NCBI RefSeq assembly: GCF_001746915.1
Contig: NZ_MJGC01000078.1
Span: forward strand, 1-41,349
DNA from: Desertifilum tharense IPPAS B-1220
GTDB taxonomy: Bacteria > Cyanobacteriota > Cyanobacteriia > Cyanobacteriales > Desertifilaceae
DNA: 41,349 nt
Direction of reading: 5' to 3'
Shown piece after piece: positions 10,044 to 17,266 of this stretch (position 1 is the first letter of the stretch; every line of letters begins with the position of its first letter). The translations under genes were made by a program, and so were the position numbers. The notes under the pieces were generated by a model that was not told the origin of the DNA, ran no database searches, and saw nothing but the letters and a program-made list of their open reading frames with translations.

Positions 10044-10565
10044 TTAGGTTGTTAAACCTGCCTCTGTTTGCGCTTGCGCGAGAAGAGGGGTTAAGCTTAA
10101 GCGTTCGGCCCAATTTTGCAAGTAGGTGAAGTCGAGGCTTTCCCCTTGGAGTTTAAGGACTCCTAAAATATCTCGCCACTGTTTGTCTGATTGTTGCCTG
10201 CCTAATCTGTACCAGACCAGTTTCTGGAGGATGATATCTTCGGGAGTGCAGAGGTAGAAGCTTAACTCAGGTCTATCATCTGAAGTGTAGCGCTGTCGGC
10301 GGGCGAGTTGCGATCGCTCATACTCATTATCCGACCGAATGAGATAAATATCGGCTTTAATACTGGTTTCCAGGTGAATGACATTAAAAGTAGTCATTCG
10401 ACAGCTTAACGCCTCGGCAACGCTAGTTGAGCTAATATAGAACTCACGCTGCATTGCTTCGATTAACAGGCAAGCTTGATTCTCTTCGATGCTAACTGCA
10501 ATATCTGCATCCTGAGTAGACCGAGGTTCGCCATGAGCAGAACTCGCAATCGATCCGCCAACATA
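10044..10565 (-). pseudogene. Nucleotidyltransferase domain, 3' part, cut off by the tnpB element
   Basis: Starting at the IS junction the frame reads YVGGSIASSAHGEPRSTQDADIAV, the GGS...D-x-D core of a minimal nucleotidyltransferase of the AbiEii/MNT-like superfamily. It runs to ...AQTEAGLTT. The metal-binding D-A-D and the downstream KADIYLIR remain. The open frame runs on into the IS end as far as 10610 (MILGIPRFLNRGGCQ...), but those 15 residues are IS sequence, not native. The missing 5' part is 11925-12284. Joining TTAC (11928-11925) to the base at 10565 restores IPYYVGGS in frame. As it stands, the domain has lost its own translation start and is probably inactive unless the IS is precisely excised. 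Confidence 0.8.
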
Positions 10566-10700
10566 TTGACATCCTCCCCTGTTTAGAAAACGGGGGATTC
10601 CAAGAATCACTTCTTGGGCTTCCTCTTTCCACGACTCGACTTATCTAGAGGGATTTCTCCACCCAAACAGAGGTCGATGTCTCCAGAGGCGTTAGTTCCC
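10566..10700 (-). ncRNA. Predicted omega (reRNA) guide RNA of TnpB, approximate extent
   Basis: In tnpB elements the guide RNA scaffold overlaps the 3' end of tnpB and the right end of the element and runs into flanking DNA as the guide. Here that would be roughly 10700 down to 10566, followed by guide sequence from 10565 downwards. The right-end hairpin at 10573-10597 would be the last scaffold stem. This is inferred by analogy; the 5' boundary is a guess. Confidence 0.4.
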
Positions 10701-11815
10701 GTATGCCCTACGGTACGTAGTCCTAATTCAAGTATGTTCCGTGCAGCGTTCCAATCGCGATCTTGGGTATGCCCACAATCAGGGCAAACATGAGTCCTTG
10801 TACTCAGAGATTTGTTCACTACTTTCCCACAGCTAGAGCAATTCTGACTGGTATAGTGCGGGGGAACAGCAACCGTTACCACGCCAAACACCCTGCCGAA
10901 ATACTCAACCCATTGCCGAAACTGAGTCCACGCTGCATCACTAATCGATTTAGCCAAGCGTCTATTCTTGACCATGTTCCGCACCTGCAAATCCTCGTAG
11001 GCTACCAAGTCGTTAGACTGGACTACGCACCTCGCCAACTTGACGGCGAAGTCTTGACGCTGCCTACTTACCTTGAGGTGCTTTCGACTCAAGCGATTTC
11101 TGGCTTTTTTTCGGTTATTGGAACCTTTCTGGGTACGAGAAAGCCTTCTGTTTAGCCGTTTAAGGGCTTTTTCGGACTTTCTCAAATGACGGGGATTTTC
11201 AACGGTTTCCCCATTGGAATCGGTGTAGAAGTGAGTCAGCCCAACATCTAACCCAATGGTTTTGCTTGTTGGTTCTCGTTTCTCTACTCGCTCAACATCT
11301 AGACAAAACTGAGCGTAGTATCCGTCAGCCCTCCGCACAATCCGGACTCGCTTAAACTGTTTCAACGAGTAGAAGTGCAGGTCACGAGTTCCCCAGAGTT
11401 TGAAAGTTCCTGCGTTAAACCCATCGCTAAAAGTGATATAGCGACGGTCATCAGAGAGCTTCCAGCCGCTTGTCTTGTACTCAACAGAACCATGCGTCCG
11501 TTCTTTCTTAAAACGTGGATAACCCTTCTTCCCCGGTCTAGATTTCTTGCAGTTCTCAAAAAATCTAGCAATTGCGCTCCAAGCTCTTTCAGCACTGGCT
11601 TGACGAGCCATAGAGTTCAATTTAGCAACCCAAGGGAAGTTTTTATCGGCAGCAAGGACAGCGCAATAAGCACTTAACTCATACCTGCCGATGTTTCGGT
11701 TATCCATCCAGTACCGGAGGCACGCATTGCGGACAAAACGAGCAGTTCTAATCGCCTCGTCTAGCGAGCGATATTGCTCATCTGTTCCTTCTAGCTTCGC
11801 CTCAAATACCAGCAT
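10607..11815 (-). CDS. tnpB: RNA-guided endonuclease TnpB
   Basis: A 402-aa TnpB, ancestor-type relative of Cas12, that uses an RNA made from the element's right end to cut DNA next to a short target motif and so helps the element persist. It has an N-terminal helix-rich region (to about 180), RuvC-I in TIGLDVGLTHF (Asp), a basic helical bridge (SEKALKRLNRRLSRTQKG), RuvC-II in YEDLQVRNM (Glu), a four-cysteine zinc finger (CSSCGKVV ... CPDCGHTQ) and RuvC-III in DRDWNAARN (Asp). All three acidic residues and the zinc ligands are present and the length is full, so it looks active. The expected target motif, from the left-end flank, is TTAC. The guide would be the bases following the right end, beginning TATGTTGGCGG. 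Confidence 0.94.
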   Translation of the reverse strand: MLVFEAKLEGTDEQYRSLDEAIRTARFVRNACLRYWMDNRNIGRYELSAYCAVLAADKNFPWVAKLNSMARQASAERAWSAIARFFENCKKSRPGKKGYPRFKKERTHGSVEYKTSGWKLSDDRRYITFSDGFNAGTFKLWGTRDLHFYSLKQFKRVRIVRRADGYYAQFCLDVERVEKREPTSKTIGLDVGLTHFYTDSNGETVENPRHLRKSEKALKRLNRRLSRTQKGSNNRKKARNRLSRKHLKVSRQRQDFAVKLARCVVQSNDLVAYEDLQVRNMVKNRRLAKSISDAAWTQFRQWVEYFGRVFGVVTVAVPPHYTSQNCSSCGKVVNKSLSTRTHVCPDCGHTQDRDWNAARNILELGLRTVGHTGTNASGDIDLCLGGEIPLDKSSRGKRKPKK

Positions 11816-11924
11816 CTTTACGTCAAAATCACTAACGTAATTCTATCAGGTGACGACCGAATCAATTCGGTCATTGGCTTATATCCCCCGGTTAAAAACA
11901 CGGGGGCTTTACGCATCACGACTC

Positions 11925-12284
11925 GTAAGGAATGGATAGCTCATCTAATATCCTGCCAACTTTTGCAGCCAGCCAAATCGGATCTTCTATCAGCAATCTC
12001 GTTTCCAGTAAGGTAGGAATATCAGCAAATTCTTCCCCTAAAGTCGCTTTGACAAACGCTTGCTTGAGAGAAGAGGGGGAAAGGTGAGGATGGCGTTTTC
12101 TAATTCCTGAGAGGGTGAGTTGCTTGCAACTTTTAGTAGTCGCACTTGCTAAAGCTAGTCTTTTGTTTAACCCCATGCGCCGCCATAGGCTAAATTGAAC
12201 CACTTCTGCCTCTATGCTGGTATCAGAAGCCTGGGTTTGATAGCCGGATTGAGCAAGCTGGCTGAGATCGTTAACGGTTGACAT
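11925..12284 (-). pseudogene. Cyanobacterial hypothetical domain plus start of nucleotidyltransferase, truncated by the IS
   Basis: The current frame runs ATG 12284 to a TGA at 11916, the last three residues (ESstop) coming from IS sequence. About residues 1-95 (DLSQLAQSGYQTQASDTSIE ... LSGIRKRHPHLSPSSLKQAF ... GEEFADIPT) form a small helical domain that I believe recurs in cyanobacteria beside nucleotidyltransferase genes. From about residue 100 the sequence LLIEDPIWLAAKVGRILDEL then SIPY is the natural beginning of the nucleotidyltransferase domain finished at 10565-10044. Whether the original locus was one fused gene or two overlapping ones is not clear. The first domain may still be made. 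The ATG and SD-like GGAGG belong to the neighbouring IS right end (12278-12616); the native start was probably the ATG at 12623. Confidence 0.7.
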
Positions 12285-12616
12285 ACCTCCTCGTCCTAAA
12301 GGAGTGAGGATTCCTTAACGTTTCGCAGACCGACGCTTGCAAGCAAGTCTTATCCAGTCTCCACGTTCGTTTATAGTCTCCCAATGCCCTATGGCGACTT
12401 TTCTTTCTGTTTCGTGTACAAGTAAAATACTTGTTTGCGTCTAGGGTTAGACTTTCCATTGCCCTTTCTGCTTCCCCTATTTCTGATCGCAACTCTGACA
12501 GGACTTTCAACCTTGTTGTTTATTTCGGAGTATCTTAAATCCGGGTGGGTCTGTGACCAACTACAGTTTAACAAAAAGCCGTGCTAGAAGCACGGGGTTT
12601 TAAACCCAGACTTCTG
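12278..12616 (-). mobile_element. 339-bp transposase-less IS200/IS605-type derivative (MITE-like)
   Basis: On the minus strand the left end follows TTAT (12620-12617) and the right end finishes TCAA (12281-12278), parallel to the tnpB element next door. The left-end hairpin is CCGTGC/GCACGG with a 5-base loop (12579-12595), about 21 bases from the tip. The right end has an imperfect hairpin GAATCCTCACTCC...GGACGAGGAGG (about 12287-12316), like the other element's GAATCCCCCG...GGGGAGGATG. The interior has no credible transposase or TnpB gene, only short frames. The ends are close enough to the tnpB element that they may be mobilised by the same machinery. It sits in the second and third codons of the host gene. 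Confidence 0.72.
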
Positions 12617-12660
12617 ATAACATGGGAAAATTGGGCGAATTGCGATCGCTCTATGCTAGA

Positions 12661-13803
12661 TTAGCTAACCTGAGACGCGACAAAGGTTTTCAGCGCTTCA
12701 ATAATTTGTATATTGGCTTTGGGGAAGGGATAGCTTTCAATTTCCTCTAACGTTACCCAACGAATTTCTTCGCATTCTATCGGTTGCGGGATGCCGTTAA
12801 TGTGCTGACAGTGATAAACGTTGAGCGTTACCCGAAAATGAGTATAGGCGTGTTCGATAGTAATGAGATGATCGCCGACGGCAATTTCAATCCCTAATTC
12901 TTCTTGAATTTCGCGCTTGATACATTCGGCTAGGGTTTCGCCTGCTTCTACTTTTCCCCCTGGAAACTCCCACAAGCCGCCCAGCAAGCCTTCTGGATGG
13001 CGCTTGTCAATTAAAATTTGTTGGGCTTCGTTCCAGATAACAGCGACGCCGATAAATTTATGGGGAATGGGGGCAGAAGTTTCGCGCATGGGAAAGTTGG
13101 ATTGTTGACCTAAATGATAAGCTTGGCATTGAAAAGTCCAAGGACAGCGATCGCACTCTGGATTTTTCGGGGTACAAACCGTTGCCCCTAAGTCCATCAA
13201 CGCTTGATTAAAATCCCTGGGATGCTCTGGTTCTAGCAAAGTTTCTGACAGTTGCCATAATAAATTCAGCGCTTTGGCGGGAGGAACCTCAAGAGCAATC
13301 AGTCTTGCCAGCACCCGCTTTACATTACCATCAAGGATGGGCAGCGGTTGGTTAAATGCCGCACTTAAAATTCCCCCGGCGGTGGTACGTCCAATTCCCG
13401 GTAAGGCTAGGACTTGTTCCACATTCGAGGGAAAAATACCGTTAGAGTTGCGCGTAATTTCCTGAGCGGCTTTGTGTAAATTGCGGGCGCGGGCGTAGTA
13501 GCCTAGACCTTGCCAGACTTTTAAAACGCGGTCTAACTCAGCCTGGGCTAAATCAGAAACGGTGGGAAACGCCTGCAACCAGCGTTCGTAGTAGGGAATG
13601 ACTGTTTTGACTTGGGTTTGCTGAAGCATAATCTCTGAAACCCAAATCGCATAAGGATCGCGGGTGTTTCGCCACGGCAGATCCCGACCCTGTTGATCGT
13701 ACCAATTCAGGAGGGTAGTTTGTAGGGATTTAACGGCAAAATTCGGTAGACTGCTAGAGCCTACCGAAGAAAAGGTTAAATCTAGATTGCTTCGCCTGAC
13801 CAC
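12661..13803 (-). CDS. mutY: A/G-specific adenine DNA glycosylase MutY
   Basis: A base-excision repair enzyme of 380 aa that removes adenine mispaired with 8-oxoguanine. The N-terminal HhH-GPD domain has LPWRNTRDPYAIWVSEIMLQ, the helix-hairpin-helix LPGIGRTTAGGIL and the catalytic Asp in ILDGNVKRVLARL. The iron-sulfur loop follows with exact C-x6-C-x2-C-x5-C spacing (CTPKNPECDRCPWTFQC). The C-terminal part is a NUDIX-like 8-oxoG recognition domain with WEFPGGKVEAGETLAECI and REIQEELG. The start is a GTG at 13803. The disrupted nucleotidyltransferase locus originally began about 38 bases downstream on the same strand. Confidence 0.95.
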   Translation of the reverse strand: MVRRSNLDLTFSSVGSSSLPNFAVKSLQTTLLNWYDQQGRDLPWRNTRDPYAIWVSEIMLQQTQVKTVIPYYERWLQAFPTVSDLAQAELDRVLKVWQGLGYYARARNLHKAAQEITRNSNGIFPSNVEQVLALPGIGRTTAGGILSAAFNQPLPILDGNVKRVLARLIALEVPPAKALNLLWQLSETLLEPEHPRDFNQALMDLGATVCTPKNPECDRCPWTFQCQAYHLGQQSNFPMRETSAPIPHKFIGVAVIWNEAQQILIDKRHPEGLLGGLWEFPGGKVEAGETLAECIKREIQEELGIEIAVGDHLITIEHAYTHFRVTLNVYHCQHINGIPQPIECEEIRWVTLEEIESYPFPKANIQIIEALKTFVASQVS

Positions 13804-13826
13804 GCTGTAAGAATAAAGAAGTTAAA

Positions 13827-14174
13827 CTAGCGATCGCCATGAGATTCATGGGGTTCGGCAGAATGTAAAGCGCGTTCAAAATTCATCCGTTGCTCTGCAT
13901 TCCGCAAGAAGTAGCCACTAATCATCGCTGAGGCTAACAGGCGACCTAGATTTTCTCGGTTGGTAGTAACGGTAACGCCAAAATGTTCTGAGGGCAAGTG
14001 TCCGAGCATTCCGACAATATTTTGCTCCATCACTTGGAAGACTTCCGGAGAGACAGGCTTAGAGAGTTGAGCGATCGTCTCAGGACTCATAGACTGGACG
14101 TACTGCCACAATAAGTTACCGCCGGACTCCCCTTCATTAAAGAATTCTGGAACGCGATCGTGCTGGTTATTCAC
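13827..14174 (-). CDS. DUF760 family protein
   Basis: A 115-aa protein fitting the DUF760 family of cyanobacteria and chloroplasts: LLWQYVQSMSPETIAQLSKP, SPEVFQVMEQNIVGMLGHLP, then SEHFGVTVTTNRENLGRLLA and SAMISGYFLRNAEQRM. The family has no established biochemical role; plant members include UV-B-induced chloroplast proteins. There is no signal peptide or membrane segment, so it should be cytosolic. The gene lies 23 bases before mutY on the same strand and may share its transcript. Confidence 0.85.
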   Translation of the reverse strand: MNNQHDRVPEFFNEGESGGNLLWQYVQSMSPETIAQLSKPVSPEVFQVMEQNIVGMLGHLPSEHFGVTVTTNRENLGRLLASAMISGYFLRNAEQRMNFERALHSAEPHESHGDR

Positions 14175-14338
14175 CTGATTCCTCCGTACTGTTTAGGGCA
14201 GTAGCCTTGAGTATTCGGGTTATGCCACTGCGGTTACTGCAATTTAAGTGGGTTGCACTTATTACTCACTAATGTAACAGTTCTCGCTTCGGGAGAAAGT
14301 GAGCGCAACCGAACCCGAAAAGACGGATTTTATCACCT

Positions 14339-14824
14339 TTAATCGGGATTAACGCGCATTAAAGCTTGACCAAACTCGACAGGCTGACCATTTTCGACCA
14401 AAACTTCCACAATTTGACCCGATACTTCAGCTTCGAGTTCGTTCATTACCTTCATCGCTTCAATAATACAGACCGTTTGACCCGTGCGAATGCGATCGCC
14501 CACATCCACAAACGGCGGTTCGTCGGGTGCAGGAGAGCGATAAAAGGTGCCAACCAGGGGCGAAGTAATTTCCACCCAACGCTTATCCGCCACGGGTGTT
14601 GGGGGCGCTGACAGTTCTGAAGGCGCGACAGGTAGGGGAAGCGTCGCGTTGAGTGCAGCCGGGGGTACCGCGTTACTAACCTCTGGGGGAATACCTGAGA
14701 GAGGATAGCGATCGCCTTTTCGCAGCGTCAACTCAAAATCCGCACTCTTTAACGTCAACTCCGCAATGTCAGTCTGGTTCAATGCGGCGATTAATTCACG
14801 GAGTTCGTTAAAGTTTAATTGCAC
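14339..14824 (-). CDS. accB: Acetyl-CoA carboxylase biotin carboxyl carrier protein (AccB)
   Basis: The 161-aa carrier subunit of acetyl-CoA carboxylase, carrying carboxylated biotin between biotin carboxylase and carboxyltransferase for fatty acid synthesis. The N-terminus (QLNFNELRELIAALNQTDI) is the family start. A flexible Ala/Pro linker (about 42-80) follows, then the biotinyl domain with EAMKVMNELEAE, in which Lys125 is the biotinylation site. Translation starts at a GTG at 14824, preceded by AAAGGA, and the family alignment supports it. It follows efp on the same strand, an arrangement common in cyanobacteria, so the two are probably co-transcribed. Confidence 0.96.
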   Translation of the reverse strand: MQLNFNELRELIAALNQTDIAELTLKSADFELTLRKGDRYPLSGIPPEVSNAVPPAALNATLPLPVAPSELSAPPTPVADKRWVEITSPLVGTFYRSPAPDEPPFVDVGDRIRTGQTVCIIEAMKVMNELEAEVSGQIVEVLVENGQPVEFGQALMRVNPD

Positions 14825-14957
14825 AGTATTTGGTCCTTTATCCGTTATCCAACTTGCTGCTGACTCAGTTAGAGATGTCCTTAGTCGCAGCTATCAGCAC
14901 CCAACTTTCTGAGAATACCAGGAAGCTGACGCTGATAGCCAATTGCGGAGAGCGCCC

Positions 14958-15518
14958 TTAATTTTCCCGACCCAAGTAAGAATCGTTGCGGGTATCGACT
15001 TTAATTTTCTCACCCACCGTAATAAATAGAGGCACCATAACTTGCGCCCCGGTTTCCACGATCGCGGGTTTGGTTCCCCCCGTAGCGGTGTCACCCTTAA
15101 CACCGGGATCGGTTTCTGTCACCTCTAGAACCACAGAGTTCGGCAACTCGACTTCTAGAACTTGGTCGTTCCAGGTGAGAACGCTGACTTCCATCCCTTC
15201 TTTGAGATACTTGACGCGATCGCCAATTTGGTCGCTATTGAGACGGCTTTCTTCATACGTCTCCATATCCATAAATACGAACTGTTCGGCGTCTTTATAG
15301 GTGAACTGCTTCACCGTTTTTTCGAGGTTGGCTTGGGGAACCGTTTCCCCTGCCCGGAACGTGCGTTCCATAACGTTTCCGCTTTGAACGTTTTTGAGCT
15401 TAGTCCGTACAAAAGCAGAGCCTTTACCGGGTTTAACGTGGAGAAATTCCACCACCCGCCACACGCTGCCGTCTAACTCAATAGAAACACCTGTTCTAAA
15501 GTCATTACTAGAGATCAT
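14958..15518 (-). CDS. efp: Translation elongation factor P
   Basis: EF-P (186 aa from the ATG at 15518) binds ribosomes stalled at polyproline stretches and restores peptide bond formation. The three beta-barrel domains are full length: KOW-like N-terminal domain [17 protein letters not shown] with loop KPGKGSAF and the tip Lys32, an OB domain, and the C-terminal [20 protein letters not shown] ... [15 protein letters not shown] at 15539 would add seven residues and is unlikely. It is divergent from the cyclophilin gene and upstream of accB. The proline-rich protein at 3423-4256 is a plausible client. Confidence 0.97.
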   Translation of the reverse strand: MISSNDFRTGVSIELDGSVWRVVEFLHVKPGKGSAFVRTKLKNVQSGNVMERTFRAGETVPQANLEKTVKQFTYKDAEQFVFMDMETYEESRLNSDQIGDRVKYLKEGMEVSVLTWNDQVLEVELPNSVVLEVTETDPGVKGDTATGGTKPAIVETGAQVMVPLFITVGEKIKVDTRNDSYLGREN

Positions 15519-15539
15519 GAACTCTGGCTTGGGGAGCAA

Positions 15540-15722
15540 TATTCGGCTCCTTATTTTACCTCCCCAAGGTCCCCGATCGCGTGTTTGCTAACTAAATTCT
15601 GTGGCAAAGACTGATTTTGCCGACCTGGGGTGGCATTCTCCCAGGTGGGGGGCCGTCCTATGGCACAATCAAACATGGGTTTTTCCAAGCCCTTCGCTAG
15701 CCGTTGAATTGAAAAAAGGGTT
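15540..15722. promoter_or_regulatory. Divergent promoter region, efp / cyclophilin
   Basis: These 183 bases separate two divergently transcribed genes and must hold both promoters. A perfect 7-bp stem, ACCTGGG (15623-15629) with CCCAGGT (15640-15646), lies near the middle. I cannot assign -10 and -35 boxes with confidence. Confidence 0.4.
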
Positions 15723-16844
15723 ATGAGTAATCTATTGCAACGCTTGCTGAGAACGAGTTTCCTCGCCATTCTGCTGTGTATCCTGTCCGTGGGATTAAGT
15801 GCAGCTTGGTGGGATCTCGGTGATAGCGGACAACCTCAACGCCAAAGCCGCCTCCCCGCAGGCGATGCGATCACTGATGGTAAAGCCTTATTGCGCTACG
15901 CTTTACCCATCGATAACGAACCCGTGCGGCAAATGCAATCGAGCATTGAAGATATCGCCACCCAACTGCGCGGACGGCGTTGGACGCCCATTCGATCCGA
16001 TATCAGCCAAGTGAATCGAATTCTGAACCGCCCAGAAGAGTTACTGGCTAGCATTCCAGAGGCGAATCAAGCCCAAGCGCGATCGCTTCTAGAGCAACTG
16101 CAAACCGAAATTTCTACAATAGATGAGGCCCTAGAAGCCAAAGATCGAGAGCAAATTTGGACAAGCCGCAGCACGTTGCTCGATCTGGTGGGACAACTTG
16201 AAGAAAGCATGGTCACTGGCTTCCCCTACGAAGTCCCAGAAGACTATAGCAACTTACCGCAACTCAAAGGTCGAGCCACCATTGAGTTTGAAACCACCCA
16301 AGGTAACATAACCGCCGTTGTCGATGGCTACAGCGCCCCTGTCACGGCTGGTAACTTCGTAGACTTGGTACAGCGCGGCTTTTACGACGGTTTAGAATTT
16401 ACCCGCGCCGAAGACTTTTACGTCCTCCAAATTGGCGATCCGCCGGGCCCGGAAGATGGCTTTGTAGACCCCAAAACAGGTGAATATCGCCGCGTTCCCC
16501 TAGAAGTTTTTGTCCGCAGCGAAGAAAAACCCATCTATGGCATTACCCTAGAGGATGCAGGTCTTTATCGCGAACAACCCGTTCTTCCCTTCTCCGCCTA
16601 CGGGACGCTCGCAATGGCACGACCGGATATTGACCCGAATGGCGGATCGTCGCAGTTTTTCTTCTTTTTGTTTGAACCGGAACTCACTCCCGCCGGACTC
16701 AACCTCCTAGACGGACGCTATTCTGTCTTTGGCTACGTTGTTGAGAACAAAGAGGTTCTGGGCAAAATTAAGCAAGGGGATAAAATTATCTCCGCCCAAG
16801 TGGTTCAAGGGGCAGAAAATTTAGTTCAACCCTCAGCTAGCTAG
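15723..16844 (+). CDS. Cyclophilin-type peptidyl-prolyl isomerase, CYP38/TLP40-like
   Basis: A 373-aa exported protein. Residues 1-28 form a signal peptide (LLRTSFLAILLCILSVGLSA). About 45-165 is a helical segment typical of the CYP38/TLP40 family (YALPIDNEPVRQMQSSIEDI, then RPEELLASIPEANQ). The cyclophilin domain is at about 178-365, with ATIEFETTQGNITAVVDGYS, APVTAGNFVDLVQRGFYDGL, FTRAEDFYVLQIGDP and LLDGRYSVFGYV. In plants CYP38 acts in the thylakoid lumen in photosystem II assembly; the cyanobacterial counterpart is expected in the lumen or periplasm. Isomerase activity is uncertain because some active-site positions are altered in this subfamily. Divergent from efp. Confidence 0.9.
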   Translation: MSNLLQRLLRTSFLAILLCILSVGLSAAWWDLGDSGQPQRQSRLPAGDAITDGKALLRYALPIDNEPVRQMQSSIEDIATQLRGRRWTPIRSDISQVNRILNRPEELLASIPEANQAQARSLLEQLQTEISTIDEALEAKDREQIWTSRSTLLDLVGQLEESMVTGFPYEVPEDYSNLPQLKGRATIEFETTQGNITAVVDGYSAPVTAGNFVDLVQRGFYDGLEFTRAEDFYVLQIGDPPGPEDGFVDPKTGEYRRVPLEVFVRSEEKPIYGITLEDAGLYREQPVLPFSAYGTLAMARPDIDPNGGSSQFFFFLFEPELTPAGLNLLDGRYSVFGYVVENKEVLGKIKQGDKIISAQVVQGAENLVQPSAS

Positions 16845-16920
16845 AACCCGGATCGCGAGTTCAGTTTGCTGGGCTTTATAAATTCCAGCGATAGAACATT
16901 CTTGCGGACGCAGTAGCATA

Positions 16921-16961
16921 AAAGGGCAGGTCAATTTCTACCTTGCCCTTATTTTGTTTTT
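16921..16961 (+). terminator. Intrinsic terminator after the cyclophilin gene
   Basis: AAGGGCA-GGT pairs with ACC-T-TGCCCTT around a short loop, followed by ATTTTGTTTTT. It ends on the base before the ATG of the next gene (16962), so that small gene must use an internal promoter or a leader that disrupts the terminator. Confidence 0.85.
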
Positions 16962-17255
16962 ATGCCCGCTTTAGAACTTCTTTCCATTGCTGCACTCAGC
17001 GTATTTCTCGGACTGCTGCTCAAACAATTATCCAAAAATGCCCGACAACAGCAACAGTTAGACATTGCTTTTTACCAACTGCTGGAAACCCATAATGGTT
17101 ATATCTCCTTGATTCAGTTGGCGGCGGCGGCTAAGGTTGACGCCCAAGCTGCCAAAGAGTATTTAGAAACGCAAGCCCAAGCCTTTGATGCCAGCTTAGA
17201 AGTAGATGCTGACGGCGATACGTTTTATCGTTTCCCTAAACTGCATCGAGACTGA
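16962..17255 (+). CDS. Small membrane-anchored hypothetical protein, 97 aa
   Basis: The N-terminus MPALELLSIAALSVFLGLLL is one hydrophobic segment, followed by a basic polar turn (KQLSKNARQQQQ). The remaining 70 residues (LETHNGYISLIQLAAAAKVD ... ASLEVDADGDTFYRFPKL) look like a small winged-helix fold: a helix, a 'learn/apply' helix pair, then a beta hairpin. The family is unknown to me. Its start lies directly behind a strong terminator, and it ends 11 bases before the glycoside hydrolase start, so those two are probably co-transcribed. Confidence 0.7.
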   Translation: MPALELLSIAALSVFLGLLLKQLSKNARQQQQLDIAFYQLLETHNGYISLIQLAAAAKVDAQAAKEYLETQAQAFDASLEVDADGDTFYRFPKLHRD

Positions 17256-17266
17256 GGAGACAGTCT

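Larger units (their letters stand above)
10566..11924 (-). mobile_element. IS200/IS605-family element carrying tnpB only (IS1341-type organisation)
   Basis: The boundaries come from the broken host gene. On the minus strand the element starts just after TTAC (11928-11925) and ends with TCAA (10569-10566), the same pair of cleavage sites used by IS608-type elements. Length is 1359 bp. There are no terminal inverted repeats and no target duplication, as expected for this family. Subterminal hairpins are present: CCCCCG/CGGGGG (11885-11906) at the left end and an imperfect TCCCC/GGGGA stem (10573-10597) at the right end. A further perfect 8-bp-arm palindrome lies at about 11854-11871. There is no tnpA, so movement would need a TnpA supplied in trans. 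Confidence 0.88.

Noticed and set aside
10763-11677. Plus-strand frames within tnpB
   Set aside because: Antisense shadows of a gene with intact catalytic motifs on the minus strand.
12271-12574. Two minus-strand frames (79 and 61 aa) inside the small IS derivative
   Set aside because: No match to TnpA or TnpB motifs; they overlap each other and the IS end. Read as non-coding IS interior.
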